A DNA stretch of 64,000 nucleotides from assembly GCF_900116375.1 (NCBI RefSeq), contig NZ_UETB01000012.1, positions 48,316-112,315 of the forward strand, written 5' to 3'. Source of the DNA: Georgenia satyanarayanai. Lineage in GTDB: Bacteria; Actinomycetota; Actinomycetes; Actinomycetales; Actinomycetaceae. Made by a program: the position numbers and the translations under genes. The notes under the pieces were generated by a model. The model worked only from the letters and a program-made list of their open reading frames with translations, had not been told where the DNA came from and ran no database searches. Numbering within the stretch: the stretch's first letter is position 1; every line of letters starts with the position of its first letter. Shown here in pieces: positions 51,502 to 61,342 of the stretch.

Positions 51502-53304
51502 TTGTCCGGGGGGACACTGGCTCGACGAAGCCTGATCGGGCTGTGGGACTGCGCCGCGTGGTGCGTCGCCGTGGCAGTCATCGTCGGGACTCGCTACGAG
51601 TTCTACTTGAACGATGCGCAGTGGAGCACCGTCTTCCTCTACGCGGGCCTCGCGAGCATCGCTCAGCTCGTCGTCGGCGCGTTGCTCAAGCTGTACCGCG
51701 GGAAGTACCGCGTGGGCAGCTTCGAGGAGAGCCTCGGCCTCCTTCTCTCGATGGTCGTCGTGGCGCTCACCCTCATCGTCGCGTTCGTCTTCATCCGCGA
51801 CCTCGAGGACTTCCCTCGCGGCATCGCGTTCCTGGCGCCGCCATTCGCACTCATCTTCATGGCGGCCGGCCGGTGGGCCTACCGCGCCTGGAGCACGCCC
51901 AAGCGAGCGTCGAGCGAGGACACCGAGAACGTCCTCATCTACGGCGCCGGTGACGCCGGCTATCAGCTGCTCCGGCTCGTGGAGATGGACTCGTCCTCTC
52001 CCTACCGGGTCGTCGGGTTCATCGACGACGACCCCGCCAAGCGTCACCTCAGTCTCCTCAACGCCCCGGTGCTGGGTGGCCGAGACGACATCGTGAGGCA
52101 GGCGCAGGAGCGTGATGTCACGACGGTGATCCTCGCGATCTCCGCCGCGAGCAAGACGATGATCTCGGAGGTCGCCGACATCGTCGAGGGCGCGGGCATG
52201 AAGTTCCTCCTGCTGCCGCCCCTCAGTCAGATCCTCGGCGGGCGGGTGAAGCTGAGCGACATCAAGGAGGTCGACATCGCCGACATCCTCGGTCGACGTC
52301 AGATCCGCACGGACATCGGCTCCATCGCGGATTACCTCACCGACAAGCGCGTCCTCGTCACCGGTGCCGGCGGCTCGATCGGCTCCGAGCTGGCCCGGCA
52401 GGTGCACAAGTTCGGTCCCGCCGATCTCATCCTCCTCGACCGTGACGAGTCGGCTCTCCACGGTGTGCAGCTCTCCATCTATGGCAAGGCTCTTCTCGAC
52501 ACCCCGGACATGGCCCTCGCGAGCATCCGTGACAAGGCTGCGCTGCGCGAGATCTTCGAGGCTCACCGCCCGGAGGTCGTCTTCCACGCCGCCGCGCTCA
52601 AGCACCTCCCCATGCTCGAGCAGTACCCGGAGGAGGCGTGGAAGACCAACGTTGTCGGCACGCAGAACCTCCTCGAGCTCTCCGCCGAGTTCGGCGTCGA
52701 GAGGTTCGTCAACATCTCAACCGACAAGGCCGCCAACCCGACGAGCGTCCTGGGCAAGACCAAGCGCCTCGCTGAACAGCTCACCGCCTGGTACGGCCAG
52801 CACGCGAGCGGCACGTACCTGTCGGTCCGCTTCGGCAACGTCCTCGGCTCGCGCGGCTCGATGCTGCACACCTTCCGCCAGCAGATCGAGCGCGGCGGCC
52901 CCATCACGGTGACCCACCCGGACGTCACGCGATTCTTCATGACGATCCCCGAGGCCAGCGAGCTGGTCATCCAGGCCGGCGCCATCGGCAGCGACGGCGA
53001 GGTCCTCGTCCTCGACATGGGCGAGCCCGTGAAGATCCTCGACGTCGCGCGGCGCCTCGTCACCCACTCAGGCGAGGACATCGAGATCGTTTTCACCGGC
53101 CTGCGCCCCAACGAGAAGCTCCACGAGGACCTCTTCAGCGAGAACGAGACCGGGGTGCGGCCTCAGCACCCGCTCATCTCGCACGTCGCTGTACCTCCCA
53201 TCGCACCGTCCCAACTGGACCGGCTCCATGACCGCGGGACCCAGCGCCACGAAGAGGCTGACCAGTTGGCTGCACCGGACAACCTGAAGGAGCGCCAGTC
53301 ATGA
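51502..53304 (+). CDS. PglF/CapD-like UDP-sugar 4,6-dehydratase with N-terminal membrane domain
   Basis: 600 residues from TTG 51502, supported by GGAGG (51491-51495) six bases upstream. Four hydrophobic helices in the first ~115 residues are followed by a CoA-binding-like domain (LIYGAGDAGYQLLRLVEMDS) and the SDR dehydratase (VTGAGGSIGSELARQVHKFG). The catalytic segment NISTDKAANPTSVLGKTK has Leu in place of Tyr/Met, as in PglF/FlaA1-type enzymes. It makes UDP-4-keto-6-deoxy-GlcNAc. First gene of a coupled operon. Confidence 0.88.
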   Translation: MSGGTLARRSLIGLWDCAAWCVAVAVIVGTRYEFYLNDAQWSTVFLYAGLASIAQLVVGALLKLYRGKYRVGSFEESLGLLLSMVVVALTLIVAFVFIRDLEDFPRGIAFLAPPFALIFMAAGRWAYRAWSTPKRASSEDTENVLIYGAGDAGYQLLRLVEMDSSSPYRVVGFIDDDPAKRHLSLLNAPVLGGRDDIVRQAQERDVTTVILAISAASKTMISEVADIVEGAGMKFLLLPPLSQILGGRVKLSDIKEVDIADILGRRQIRTDIGSIADYLTDKRVLVTGAGGSIGSELARQVHKFGPADLILLDRDESALHGVQLSIYGKALLDTPDMALASIRDKAALREIFEAHRPEVVFHAAALKHLPMLEQYPEEAWKTNVVGTQNLLELSAEFGVERFVNISTDKAANPTSVLGKTKRLAEQLTAWYGQHASGTYLSVRFGNVLGSRGSMLHTFRQQIERGGPITVTHPDVTRFFMTIPEASELVIQAGAIGSDGEVLVLDMGEPVKILDVARRLVTHSGEDIEIVFTGLRPNEKLHEDLFSENETGVRPQHPLISHVAVPPIAPSQLDRLHDRGTQRHEEADQLAAPDNLKERQS

Positions 53305-54467
53305 ACGACCGGATCCTGCTCTCGCCGCCCGACACCGGGCCGGCCGAGGAGGAAGCCGTTCTGCGCGCGCTTCGAGGCGGGTGGGTGGCGCCGCTCGGTC
53401 CCGAGGTGGACGCCTTCGAGGAGGAGATTGCGGCATACACCGGCAGGAAGCATGCGGTTGCCCTGTCGTCTGGCACTGCCGCTCTTCACCTCGGGCTGCT
53501 CAACTTCGGAGTTGGTCCGGGGGACGTCGTGGTGACAGCGACGATGACCTTCGCTGCAACGGCGAACGCGATCATCTACACCGGCGCGGAGCCCGTCTTT
53601 GTCGACTGCGACGAGACTGGGAACATCGACGTCGACCTCCTCGACCATGCGATCTCCGATCTTCAAGCGAAGGGCAGGCGGGTCGCGGCGATCGTCCCTG
53701 TCGATCTACTGGGGAAGGTCGCCAACTACGAGGGCATCGTCGAGATCGCCGCCCGGGCGGGTGTACCGGTTCTGTCCGATGCCGCCGAGTCGCTCGGCGC
53801 ATGGCGCAACGGCCGCCCTGCTGGGAGCTTCGGCGACGCGTCGATCCTGTCGTTCAACGGCAACAAGGTCATGACGACGTCGGGCGGCGGGATGCTCCTG
53901 ACGGATGACGCTGACATCGCCTCGCGAACACGGTATCTCGCGACCCAGGCCCGACAGCCGGTCATCCACTACGAGCACCTCGACGTCGGTTACAACTATC
54001 GTCTTTCGAACATCCTGGCCGCGCTAGGCAGGGCCCAGTTGGCGCGGCTCGACAGCATGATCGAGCGTCGCCGTCAGCACAGGCTGTGGTACCGCGAACT
54101 GACGGACAAGATTCCGAACTCCCGAGTGTTCGGCATACCCGACGGATCCGAAGGCGGCGACACGCGGGACAACTTCTGGCTGACCTCGATTATCCTCACG
54201 CCCCCCGACGGTTCAGCCACCGCCGGACTGATCGCTCACCTGGCCAAGCACGGGATCGAAGCGCGTCCATTGTGGAAGCCCATGCACCTGCAGCCAGCCT
54301 TCAGTCACGCGCACTCTTACCGCACAGGCATGGCGGAGAGCCTCTTCCAGACGGGCGTGTCACTCCCGAGCGGCTCCGCCATGACAACCGACCATACGTC
54401 GCGGATCGAAGCAGCCCTCTCCGCATACTCAAAGCAGAGTAGGTGGTTGGACCATGTACAAGCCTAA
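53301..54467 (+). CDS. DegT/DnrJ/EryC1 sugar aminotransferase (PglE-like)
   Basis: 388 residues; its ATG overlaps the dehydratase stop by four bases. Fold type I with HAVALSSGTAALHLGLLNFG, DAAESLGAWRNGRPAGSFGD and the PLP lysine in LSFNGNKVMTTSGGGM. It would transaminate the 4-keto sugar of the preceding enzyme, the step to a 4-amino-6-deoxy sugar. Confidence 0.9.
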   Translation: MNDRILLSPPDTGPAEEEAVLRALRGGWVAPLGPEVDAFEEEIAAYTGRKHAVALSSGTAALHLGLLNFGVGPGDVVVTATMTFAATANAIIYTGAEPVFVDCDETGNIDVDLLDHAISDLQAKGRRVAAIVPVDLLGKVANYEGIVEIAARAGVPVLSDAAESLGAWRNGRPAGSFGDASILSFNGNKVMTTSGGGMLLTDDADIASRTRYLATQARQPVIHYEHLDVGYNYRLSNILAALGRAQLARLDSMIERRRQHRLWYRELTDKIPNSRVFGIPDGSEGGDTRDNFWLTSIILTPPDGSATAGLIAHLAKHGIEARPLWKPMHLQPAFSHAHSYRTGMAESLFQTGVSLPSGSAMTTDHTSRIEAALSAYSKQSRWLDHVQA

Positions 54468-55134
54468 CGACCACACCACTCCACCTGCACGCACGTCGAG
54501 TGAGAAGGCAACGACATCGGGCGCGAAACGCTTGATCGACGTCGTCGGAGCCTTTACCGGACTAGTCGCTACCGCGCCGCTCACCCTCCCGGCTGCGGCA
54601 GCGATACGCCTGACGATGGGAAGGCCGGTGCTGTTCCGCCAGTTGCGTCCTGGCCTGCACGGCATGCCTTTCACCGTGATGAAGTTTCGAACGATGGTGC
54701 CGAGTGTGGACGCGGAGCCGACCGCGGCGGCGGATGAATCGCGGCTCACGCCGGTAGGCAGGTTCCTTCGCCGCACCAGCATCGACGAGATCCCCCAACT
54801 CTTCAACGTATTGCGTGGCGAGATGAGCTTGGTGGGCCCAAGACCTCTCCTGCTCGAGTACCTGGACCAGTACACGCCCGAACAGCACCGCCGCCACAGT
54901 GTCAAACCTGGGATTACTGGCCTCGCACAAGTCGCGGGCCGGCAAAACCTGGCGTTTAGCCGACGAATCGCCCTGGACCTACAGTACATCGATGGCTGGA
55001 CCCTCGGCTTAGATCTCCGAATCTTGGCCAGGACCGCTAAACAGCTCTTTCGATCCGACGACACAAACCCTGACACCACTCGGGGGCCCATCAACGACCT
55101 CCGGGACAGTGGCACGCACAAGGAGGGACCGTGA
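54454..55134 (+). CDS. Bacterial sugar transferase (PglC/WcaJ-like phosphoglycosyl transferase)
   Basis: 226 residues; overlaps the previous gene by 14 bases. One hydrophobic helix near residues 25-50 and the signature FTVMKFRTMV, RFLRRTSIDEIPQLFNVLRG, EMSLVGPRPLLLEYLDQY. It moves a sugar-1-phosphate onto undecaprenyl phosphate to start the repeat unit. Confidence 0.92.
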   Translation: MYKPNDHTTPPARTSSEKATTSGAKRLIDVVGAFTGLVATAPLTLPAAAAIRLTMGRPVLFRQLRPGLHGMPFTVMKFRTMVPSVDAEPTAAADESRLTPVGRFLRRTSIDEIPQLFNVLRGEMSLVGPRPLLLEYLDQYTPEQHRRHSVKPGITGLAQVAGRQNLAFSRRIALDLQYIDGWTLGLDLRILARTAKQLFRSDDTNPDTTRGPINDLRDSGTHKEGP

Positions 55135-55709
55135 TTCCAGTTGTCGGCACGCCGGTCAAGCTCCGGCGACTAGAGCGTGAAGATCTAGAGGCTCTGCACG
55201 CCTACAAGAACGACCCCGACGCTCGATCGCTTCTAGTCGGATTCTCGACCGGTTACTCTCGAACAGATCTGGTCGACTGGCTGGAATACCACCGCACCAG
55301 GAACGATGAGGTCTTGTTCGCGATCGCTAGCGTTAACAACGACGAGTGCCTCGGTCACGTCGGGCTCTATGAGATCGACTACCGGACCAGAAAGGCACAG
55401 TTCGGCATCCTCATCGGAGCGCCCGGCGCCCGCAACAAGGGTTGGGGAACGGCAATCTCTCGGACGATGCTCGACTTCGGGTTCGGCGAGTTGAACCTCA
55501 ACAAGATTACCGGGCAATACCTCACGTCCAACGTGCGCGTGCGCCACATGAACCTCAAGCTCGGCTTTGAAGACGAGGGTGTATTGCGCGACGAGGTCTT
55601 CAGAGGTGGCCGATATCATGACATCGGCATCATGTCTGTCCTCCGTAGAAACTGGGAGCCCCTAGCCGAGCACACCGGCGAGGGCGAGCCATCCGCGAGC
55701 CACACGTAG
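55131..55709 (+). CDS. GNAT acetyltransferase (RimJ-like/PseH-like)
   Basis: 192 residues; GTG 55131 overlaps the previous stop. The N-terminus VKLRRLEREDLEALHAYKND and LIGAPGARNKGWGTAISRTM match the acetyl-CoA fold; GQYLTSNVRVRHMNLKLGFE is the C-terminal core. Between a PglC-like and a FemAB-like protein, it probably acetylates the amino group made by the aminotransferase. Textbook PglD is a left-handed beta-helix enzyme, so this would be a GNAT in that position. Confidence 0.85.
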   Translation: MIPVVGTPVKLRRLEREDLEALHAYKNDPDARSLLVGFSTGYSRTDLVDWLEYHRTRNDEVLFAIASVNNDECLGHVGLYEIDYRTRKAQFGILIGAPGARNKGWGTAISRTMLDFGFGELNLNKITGQYLTSNVRVRHMNLKLGFEDEGVLRDEVFRGGRYHDIGIMSVLRRNWEPLAEHTGEGEPSASHT

Positions 55710-55753
55710 TGGCTCGGCGAGTACCCGACCAGGTTCGCCCGGCGCCGTAGGGG

Positions 55754-56818
55754 ATGACGATGAACGAGACCGTTTCGTGCGAGATCATCGCAACGACTGA
55801 CGCCCGATGGTCAGACCTTCTCAGGAGGGTCGAGCACGACGTGTACCACACGCCACAGTGGACCGAACTCAGCGCGAAATTCGAGGGAACCACTCCGATG
55901 GCTCTCCTCATTGGCCTGCGCGACGGACAAGTCCTCATTCCGCTCCTTCGCAGGAACCTGAGTTCTGAACTTTGGGACGCTGCGTCGCCGTACGGCTACC
56001 CGGGTCCGGTCTCCGACCTGATCCCATCGGAAGCGACCCTGCGCTCCATGACGTCGGCGCTCATCGCACAACTGGGCGCGGCCGGTTGCGTCAGCATCTT
56101 TCTCCGCCTCCACCCCTGGATCACAGCAGCCTGGCCATGGCCACACCATTTGACCAGGACAGAGAGCACGACAGTTTCGGTCGACCTCGGCCAAGACGTT
56201 CTCGCGTACCAGAGTTCCCTCCGAAAAAGCCACCGCTACGACATCCGGCGATCCACCGCGCGCGGGCTCACCGTCGAGGTCGACAACTCTGATGCGTCGC
56301 TCAGCGCCTTCGAGGCCATCTACACAGACACGATGACCCGTGTCGGGGCATCGGATAGCTACTTCTTTCGCCGTGACTACTTCGATTCTCTCCGAGCCTC
56401 CTACCCCGAGGACTTCGAACTCCACCTCGCACGCGTGAGCGACAAGATCGTCGCAGGAGCGGTGTTTCTTCACGCTGGACATGGCGTCGTGCAGTATCAC
56501 CTCTCAGCAACCGACGCCGAGTACCTAAAGTGGCAGCCGACCAAGGTTCTACTCGACAACAAGATTCGGAACTCGCTGAGCAACGACGCCCTCACCCGCC
56601 TACATCTCGGCGGAGGACGAGGTGGAAGCGAGGACTCGTTGTATCAGTTCAAGCGTGGATTCGGCACGACGGAGCACACTTTCCGCACCCTCGGGCTCGT
56701 CACGAACGAGGCGGCCTACGAGGAACTGTGCGCAGCGAGCAATACCAGCCGCGACGTCGGGTACTTCCCCGCCTATCGGAGTGCTGGAACCCCGAAAGCA
56801 GGCACCAAGTGCACGTAA
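55754..56818 (+). CDS. FemAB-like/GNAT peptidoglycan-type acyltransferase
   Basis: 354 residues; ATG 55754. Two GNAT-like halves: HTPQWTELSAKFEGTTPMAL in the first, RKSHRYDIRRSTARGLTVEV and TVSVDLGQD in the middle, and GVVQYHLSATDAEYLKWQPT near the C-end, the FemAB pattern. Such proteins (Acetyltransf_6) modify exopolysaccharide or peptidoglycan with amino acids or acyl groups. It lies inside the polysaccharide operon; the next gene starts 10 bases before its stop. Confidence 0.8.
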   Translation: MTMNETVSCEIIATTDARWSDLLRRVEHDVYHTPQWTELSAKFEGTTPMALLIGLRDGQVLIPLLRRNLSSELWDAASPYGYPGPVSDLIPSEATLRSMTSALIAQLGAAGCVSIFLRLHPWITAAWPWPHHLTRTESTTVSVDLGQDVLAYQSSLRKSHRYDIRRSTARGLTVEVDNSDASLSAFEAIYTDTMTRVGASDSYFFRRDYFDSLRASYPEDFELHLARVSDKIVAGAVFLHAGHGVVQYHLSATDAEYLKWQPTKVLLDNKIRNSLSNDALTRLHLGGGRGGSEDSLYQFKRGFGTTEHTFRTLGLVTNEAAYEELCAASNTSRDVGYFPAYRSAGTPKAGTKCT

Positions 56819-57996
56819 CGTATATTCACCAACACTTCCGTCGGCCGGATCAGCCTGGCGGGACCAGGTCGTGGGAGTTTGCACGGCGGCTGGCAAGCGA
56901 TGGCCACGAAGTGACGATGATATGCGCAGGTGCACAGCGGCGCACTTATGTTACCGACGGATTCACAGTGCGGCAGTTGCCAGTCCCGTACCGAAACTCG
57001 CTCTCTTTCGCAGGTCGCATACGCGCGTTCTTCGGATTCATGATCCTCGCATCTATTGAAGCCGTACGAACGCCCGGCGACGTCATTCTCGCCACGAGCA
57101 CCCCACTCACCGTGGCTATCCCAGCCCTCATCGCATCAAAGGCTCGTCGCCGTCCTTTCGTATTCGAGGTACGGGACTTGTGGCCACAGGTTCCGATCGA
57201 GCTCGGGTACCTTCGCAACCGGACTATCATCCGTCTAGCGCAAGCCCTGGAGCGGGCCGCATATCGGGGAGCCACACAGATCGTGGCGCTGTCTCCCTCG
57301 ATGGCGGCCGGCGTTCTACGGATCGCGCCCCGCAAGCCGGTTACTACGATCCCGAACTCGTCCGACATTGATCGCTTCAAGTCAGTAGACGCCAGCGAGG
57401 CCGCCGATCTCCGGCGTGAGCTCGGCATCGGTGCCGATGAGGCCCTCATCCTCTATGCGGGATCCCTCGGCGAATCTTACGAGGTGGACTGGTTGGTGGA
57501 TCTGGCCGCCAGTCTGCCGGACGACTCGGTACACGTCGTGGTCGCCGGAGACGGTACAACACGGCCCACACTCGAGGCGCAAGTGCAGCGACTGGGACTT
57601 GAGGACCGCGTGCATCTGCTTGGCCCTCGCCCCAAGGCCTTCATCGCTGGGCTATACGCGGCGTCGGACGTTGTCGCATCGAGCTTACGAGACCATCCCT
57701 CACTCGAGGGCAACTCATTGAACAAGGTTTTCGACGCGCTGGCGGCTGGAAAGCCAGTCATCTTCAACCACGGGGGCTGGCTCGCTCAGTTGCTCAGCAC
57801 GGAAGGCGCAGGTTGGCGGCTGTCCCGAAGCACCGAGTCCGCCGCTGAAGAGCTGACTGCTTTGCTCCAAGATCCCCGTCTGCTCGCTGAGGCGGGCGAA
57901 CGAGCTCACGCTATCGCACTAAGTGACTTCAACAGAGATACACATTACGCGAACCTCAAAAGAGTCCTGCTCGCTGCAGAAGGGCGACGAAAGTGA
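56809..57996 (+). CDS. Glycosyltransferase family 4 (WbuB-like)
   Basis: 395 residues from GTG 56809, within the end of the previous gene. GT-B fold: the N-half GGTRSWEFARRLASDGHEVT and the donor site of the C-half, SLRDHPSLEGNSLNKVFDAL, are as in WbuB-type UDP-FucNAc/GlcNAc transferases. Transfers the next sugar of the repeat unit. Confidence 0.88.
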   Translation: MHVTYIHQHFRRPDQPGGTRSWEFARRLASDGHEVTMICAGAQRRTYVTDGFTVRQLPVPYRNSLSFAGRIRAFFGFMILASIEAVRTPGDVILATSTPLTVAIPALIASKARRRPFVFEVRDLWPQVPIELGYLRNRTIIRLAQALERAAYRGATQIVALSPSMAAGVLRIAPRKPVTTIPNSSDIDRFKSVDASEAADLRRELGIGADEALILYAGSLGESYEVDWLVDLAASLPDDSVHVVVAGDGTTRPTLEAQVQRLGLEDRVHLLGPRPKAFIAGLYAASDVVASSLRDHPSLEGNSLNKVFDALAAGKPVIFNHGGWLAQLLSTEGAGWRLSRSTESAAEELTALLQDPRLLAEAGERAHAIALSDFNRDTHYANLKRVLLAAEGRRK

Positions 57997-58925
57997 TGAC
58001 AGCGCACGACCGCACCAGCGCACGACCGCCCATCGCCTCTGCGCTTATCGCGGTCATCACCTATCGTCGACCAGCAGAACTCGCGCGATTCATCGAGAGC
58101 GTTCTGGCCTTGGAGTCCGAGATTCCCTGGCGGCTCGTCGTCGTCGATAACGATCCTCACGGCTCCGCTCGGACGACGGTCGATCGATTCGGATCAGCCG
58201 TCCAATACGCGCACGAGCCGAAGCCAGGAATTGCGGCCGCGCGCAATCGCTGCATCAGCCTGATCGGCCCCGCCGACGACGCGATCGTCTTCACCGACGA
58301 CGATGAAGTTGTCGGTGAGAATTGGCTCAATGATCTCATCGCCTGCGCTAACGCGTTTGATGCCGACGTCGTTGGCGGGCCAGTTCGCTCGGTTGTGCCC
58401 GACGACGCGCCCGCCTGGATTCGTCAAGGGAACTTTTTTCAACGGCGGATCCGGCCAACGGGCAGCAGCGAGGGCCTACCAGCCACGAACAACGTACTTG
58501 TCCGCTCCTCGGCGCTTCGCCAGCGCGATCAACTGCGGTTCGACGATAGGTTTTCGATCACGGGCGGAAGCGACACAGATTTCTTCGCAAGGTTTATCGT
58601 TGGCGATGTACGCTTCGTGTGGAGCTCGACCGCCTATGTTATTGACTACCTCCCAAGCGCGCGCCTGTCATTCCGCTGGCTTTTCCGACGCTTCACACGT
58701 GGCGGCGAGACGTACGCTCGGGTATTCGGCCGCACGCGAAGCAAGGTACGAATCGCCCTAACGGGTGTTGCCTACATGCTCGCAGGACTGTTGATTGCTC
58801 CGTTCGCCATCTTCATCAGGCCAGCGCTGCGCGGGATCAGTCTCAAGCTATTCGCGCGGGGCTACGGATTTCTTCGTGGCATCATGGGCGCCTCCGTGAA
58901 TGAGTACGCCAGGATGGAAGAGTAG
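57993..58925 (+). CDS. Glycosyltransferase family 2
   Basis: 310 residues; GTG 57993 overlaps the previous stop. GT-A motif IAVITYRRPAELARFIESVL, FTDDDEVV (metal-binding Asp) and the hydrophobic tail VAYMLAGLLIAPFAIFI, so it may be membrane-bound. Confidence 0.88.
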   Translation: MMTAHDRTSARPPIASALIAVITYRRPAELARFIESVLALESEIPWRLVVVDNDPHGSARTTVDRFGSAVQYAHEPKPGIAAARNRCISLIGPADDAIVFTDDDEVVGENWLNDLIACANAFDADVVGGPVRSVVPDDAPAWIRQGNFFQRRIRPTGSSEGLPATNNVLVRSSALRQRDQLRFDDRFSITGGSDTDFFARFIVGDVRFVWSSTAYVIDYLPSARLSFRWLFRRFTRGGETYARVFGRTRSKVRIALTGVAYMLAGLLIAPFAIFIRPALRGISLKLFARGYGFLRGIMGASVNEYARMEE

Positions 58926-58932
58926 GTTGCCT

Positions 58933-60264
58933 ATGTCTAGCCGCGCACTCGCTCGGCGTCAGCCTGAGCGGCTTTCCTACGCCCGTGAAGGCACCTCAAT
59001 CAGTTCCGGCGGACTCGACTCGGGGCTCGATGACTCCCTTAGCGGCACCTGGGCATGGGTCCCACTCGGACTCGCGTTATCGGGAACGATCAAGGGGACG
59101 CCCGCACTGGATTGGCTGCCGCTTGACCTCACGCTAATCTGCGCAGTCGCAGCGCTCATATTTGGTGCGCACTACATGGCCAGGCAACGCGGCTGGCTTC
59201 CGCCAGGCATCGGAGCGGTGGTGATGCTGTGGGGGTCGTTCGTCCCTGCGGCCGTTATGGTCGCGGTCAGCAATGAAGATCTCGACAAAACGTTGCAGCT
59301 CTTCACACTGACCGCTGTGACGACTCTTACGGCCTTGCTCGCGGGAGCCACGAGGAAGGGTCCGAAGGTATGGGTTACAGGGCAGTTCTTGCTGGCGCTG
59401 CTACTAATCCCTCTAATCGCCATCTTCCCCGACCATAGCTCGGCTGCGCGTGGCCAAGCGAGTATCGAGGGGTCCAACACGATCGGTATTGGCCGACTGT
59501 TGGGCGCCGGCGTCCTCGTCGCGGTTGCGTACGCGCTTGTGCAACGGCGTCACCGGCTAATGTTCGTCGGAAGCGGGCTAGTTCTAGCCACGACCCTCCT
59601 ACTGGTTGGCAACCGCGCTTCGTTCGTTTCGCTAGTGGTGGCGCTCGTGACGACTGGCCTGTTGGCACAGAGATTTGCGGCCCAGCGCATCAGGATCCTT
59701 TTCATCATTCTTGGCGGAGTCTTCGTCCTGATTTCACTAATCCTAAGCGGCAGACTCGAAGCTGCGGGACGCCTCAGAGCATTCCTTACACCGACGGGCG
59801 GGCCTGGTTCCGATTCGCCTACTGTGCGCGAGCAACTACTCTCGGTCGCCGTGACCCAGGCGTGGGAGTCACCCCTGGGTCTGGGATGGGGCGGACTATC
59901 CGATCTTGCTGACCTTCGCGGCCTGGGGGAAAACGTCTACCCACATAACGTGCCAGTCGAAGTTGTCGCAGAAGGCGGGTGGATCGCAGCCGCTGGGTTC
60001 CTAGCGTTCGCAGTAATGGCTCTTGTTCGACTACAGCGAAACAGCACCTCACCCGTCGGTGCGATTCTGCTCGCTTTGGCTGTGTACTGGCTCTCCGCAT
60101 CTCTGTTTTCCGAGGACATCAACGGGAACCGCATGATGTGGGCGAGCCTTGCAATCGGCTTTGCGAGTCTCCCACCCGTTCGGCAAGGTTCGGCGTCCAA
60201 TCCGCGCCTCAGCGCCTCCGATCGAACAACGGGCTCGCACGCCGTCGTCGCTAGCCGCGCGTAG
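58933..60264 (+). CDS. O-antigen ligase / polymerase-like membrane protein (Wzy-like)
   Basis: 443 residues from ATG 58933 (AGG eight bases upstream; TTG 58927 is an alternative). About ten to twelve hydrophobic helices and a large extracellular loop typical of O-antigen ligase/polymerase proteins: GNRASFVSLVVALVTTGLLA and LGWGGLSDLADLRGLGENVY, PHNVPVEVVAEGGW. 'HN.xxE' motifs fit the Wzy/WaaL family. It likely polymerises the repeat unit. Confidence 0.8.
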   Translation: MSSRALARRQPERLSYAREGTSISSGGLDSGLDDSLSGTWAWVPLGLALSGTIKGTPALDWLPLDLTLICAVAALIFGAHYMARQRGWLPPGIGAVVMLWGSFVPAAVMVAVSNEDLDKTLQLFTLTAVTTLTALLAGATRKGPKVWVTGQFLLALLLIPLIAIFPDHSSAARGQASIEGSNTIGIGRLLGAGVLVAVAYALVQRRHRLMFVGSGLVLATTLLLVGNRASFVSLVVALVTTGLLAQRFAAQRIRILFIILGGVFVLISLILSGRLEAAGRLRAFLTPTGGPGSDSPTVREQLLSVAVTQAWESPLGLGWGGLSDLADLRGLGENVYPHNVPVEVVAEGGWIAAAGFLAFAVMALVRLQRNSTSPVGAILLALAVYWLSASLFSEDINGNRMMWASLAIGFASLPPVRQGSASNPRLSASDRTTGSHAVVASRA

Positions 60265-60319
60265 TTTATGGAACAGCCATCCAGCCTAAGTCGTCCCAAA
60301 GATCACGAGAAGGAGCCCC

Positions 60320-61342
60320 GTGACAGCTCGCCGTAGTTCGCCACACCACACGCTACTCGAATCCCTCGCTCACATCCGAGGCCGAGCTGCTTATGTCGTG
60401 CCGATGACCTGGGAGACGGGTCGTCCTCTCGGCAACAACGGAGACGCGCTTCTCCATGAGGTCTTCTACTCAATCCTCGCACAGTTGGATATTCGGGTGG
60501 TTGAAGAGCCACTGCAAGCGGATATCGTGGCTGTTCCGCCCAACGGCGCACTGCTCGACACGTATGAGTTCCCTAGGTTGGTCGCTGAGCGCATTGCCGG
60601 CTTAGAGCATCTGCCTCTGTACATCTTCCCGTCGTCGGCCTACTTCACCGTTGCCGACCCCGCCGAGTTGTTTCACGAGAGGAGCGCACGGACGGTTTGG
60701 TTCATGCGCGAAGCGAACTCGCTGGAACATCTCACGACCAAGTGGGGCGGGTCGCTCTCCCGAGCCAATGTGGAACTCGTTCTCGACCACGACGTCGTAG
60801 CGTCGGCCGGCGAAGAGCTGACGGGGTACTTTCCGATCGCGTCCGGCAAGAGCTACCTGCTGGTGGCCGCTCGCGCCGATAGGGAGGCGAGCACCACGGC
60901 GCTAGCCAGTTCCTCCACGAGTCCCGCGGCCTCCTTGCCTCACCGCATAGCGAAGGCAGCGTGGCGCGCTCTCCCGGCGAACCGTCTGGGGACAGCGGTC
61001 GCAAGACGGGCGCGAGCGTCTTCGAGTTCAGTCCAGGCCGCGCGGCTGCTGGACCGCGTCCCCGAGGCAACGTGGTCAGAACTCGGTCTCGAGCAACGAA
61101 CCCTCTCATCTCTCAGAAGGTTGTCCCTCGATGTAAGTTCCCCGAAGCTCGCCACTTACGACGAGTACAAAGAAATTATAGCTGGCGCCGCGGCCGTGGT
61201 CTCCGACCGACTGCATGTAGCGCTCCCTAGCGCACTTCTCGGCAAGCCTACGGTCATGCTTGAGGCGGGCTACCATAAACTCGGCGGCGTGTACGAGCGG
61301 TCGCTGGCGCATCTGCCGAATGTGCGTTACGTCTCACGATGA
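60320..61342 (+). CDS. Polysaccharide pyruvyltransferase-like protein
   Basis: 340 residues from GTG 60320. Start WETGRPLGNNGDALLHEVFY is the pyruvyltransferase N-lobe; the C-end AAAVVSDRLHVALPSALLGK with KPTVMLEAGYHKLGGVYE carries the conserved SDRLH. These add ketal-pyruvate to sugars. The lower catalytic context is incomplete in one region (a Ser/Ala-rich segment at ~180-220), so activity is not certain. Confidence 0.8.
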   Translation: MTARRSSPHHTLLESLAHIRGRAAYVVPMTWETGRPLGNNGDALLHEVFYSILAQLDIRVVEEPLQADIVAVPPNGALLDTYEFPRLVAERIAGLEHLPLYIFPSSAYFTVADPAELFHERSARTVWFMREANSLEHLTTKWGGSLSRANVELVLDHDVVASAGEELTGYFPIASGKSYLLVAARADREASTTALASSSTSPAASLPHRIAKAAWRALPANRLGTAVARRARASSSSVQAARLLDRVPEATWSELGLEQRTLSSLRRLSLDVSSPKLATYDEYKEIIAGAAAVVSDRLHVALPSALLGKPTVMLEAGYHKLGGVYERSLAHLPNVRYVSR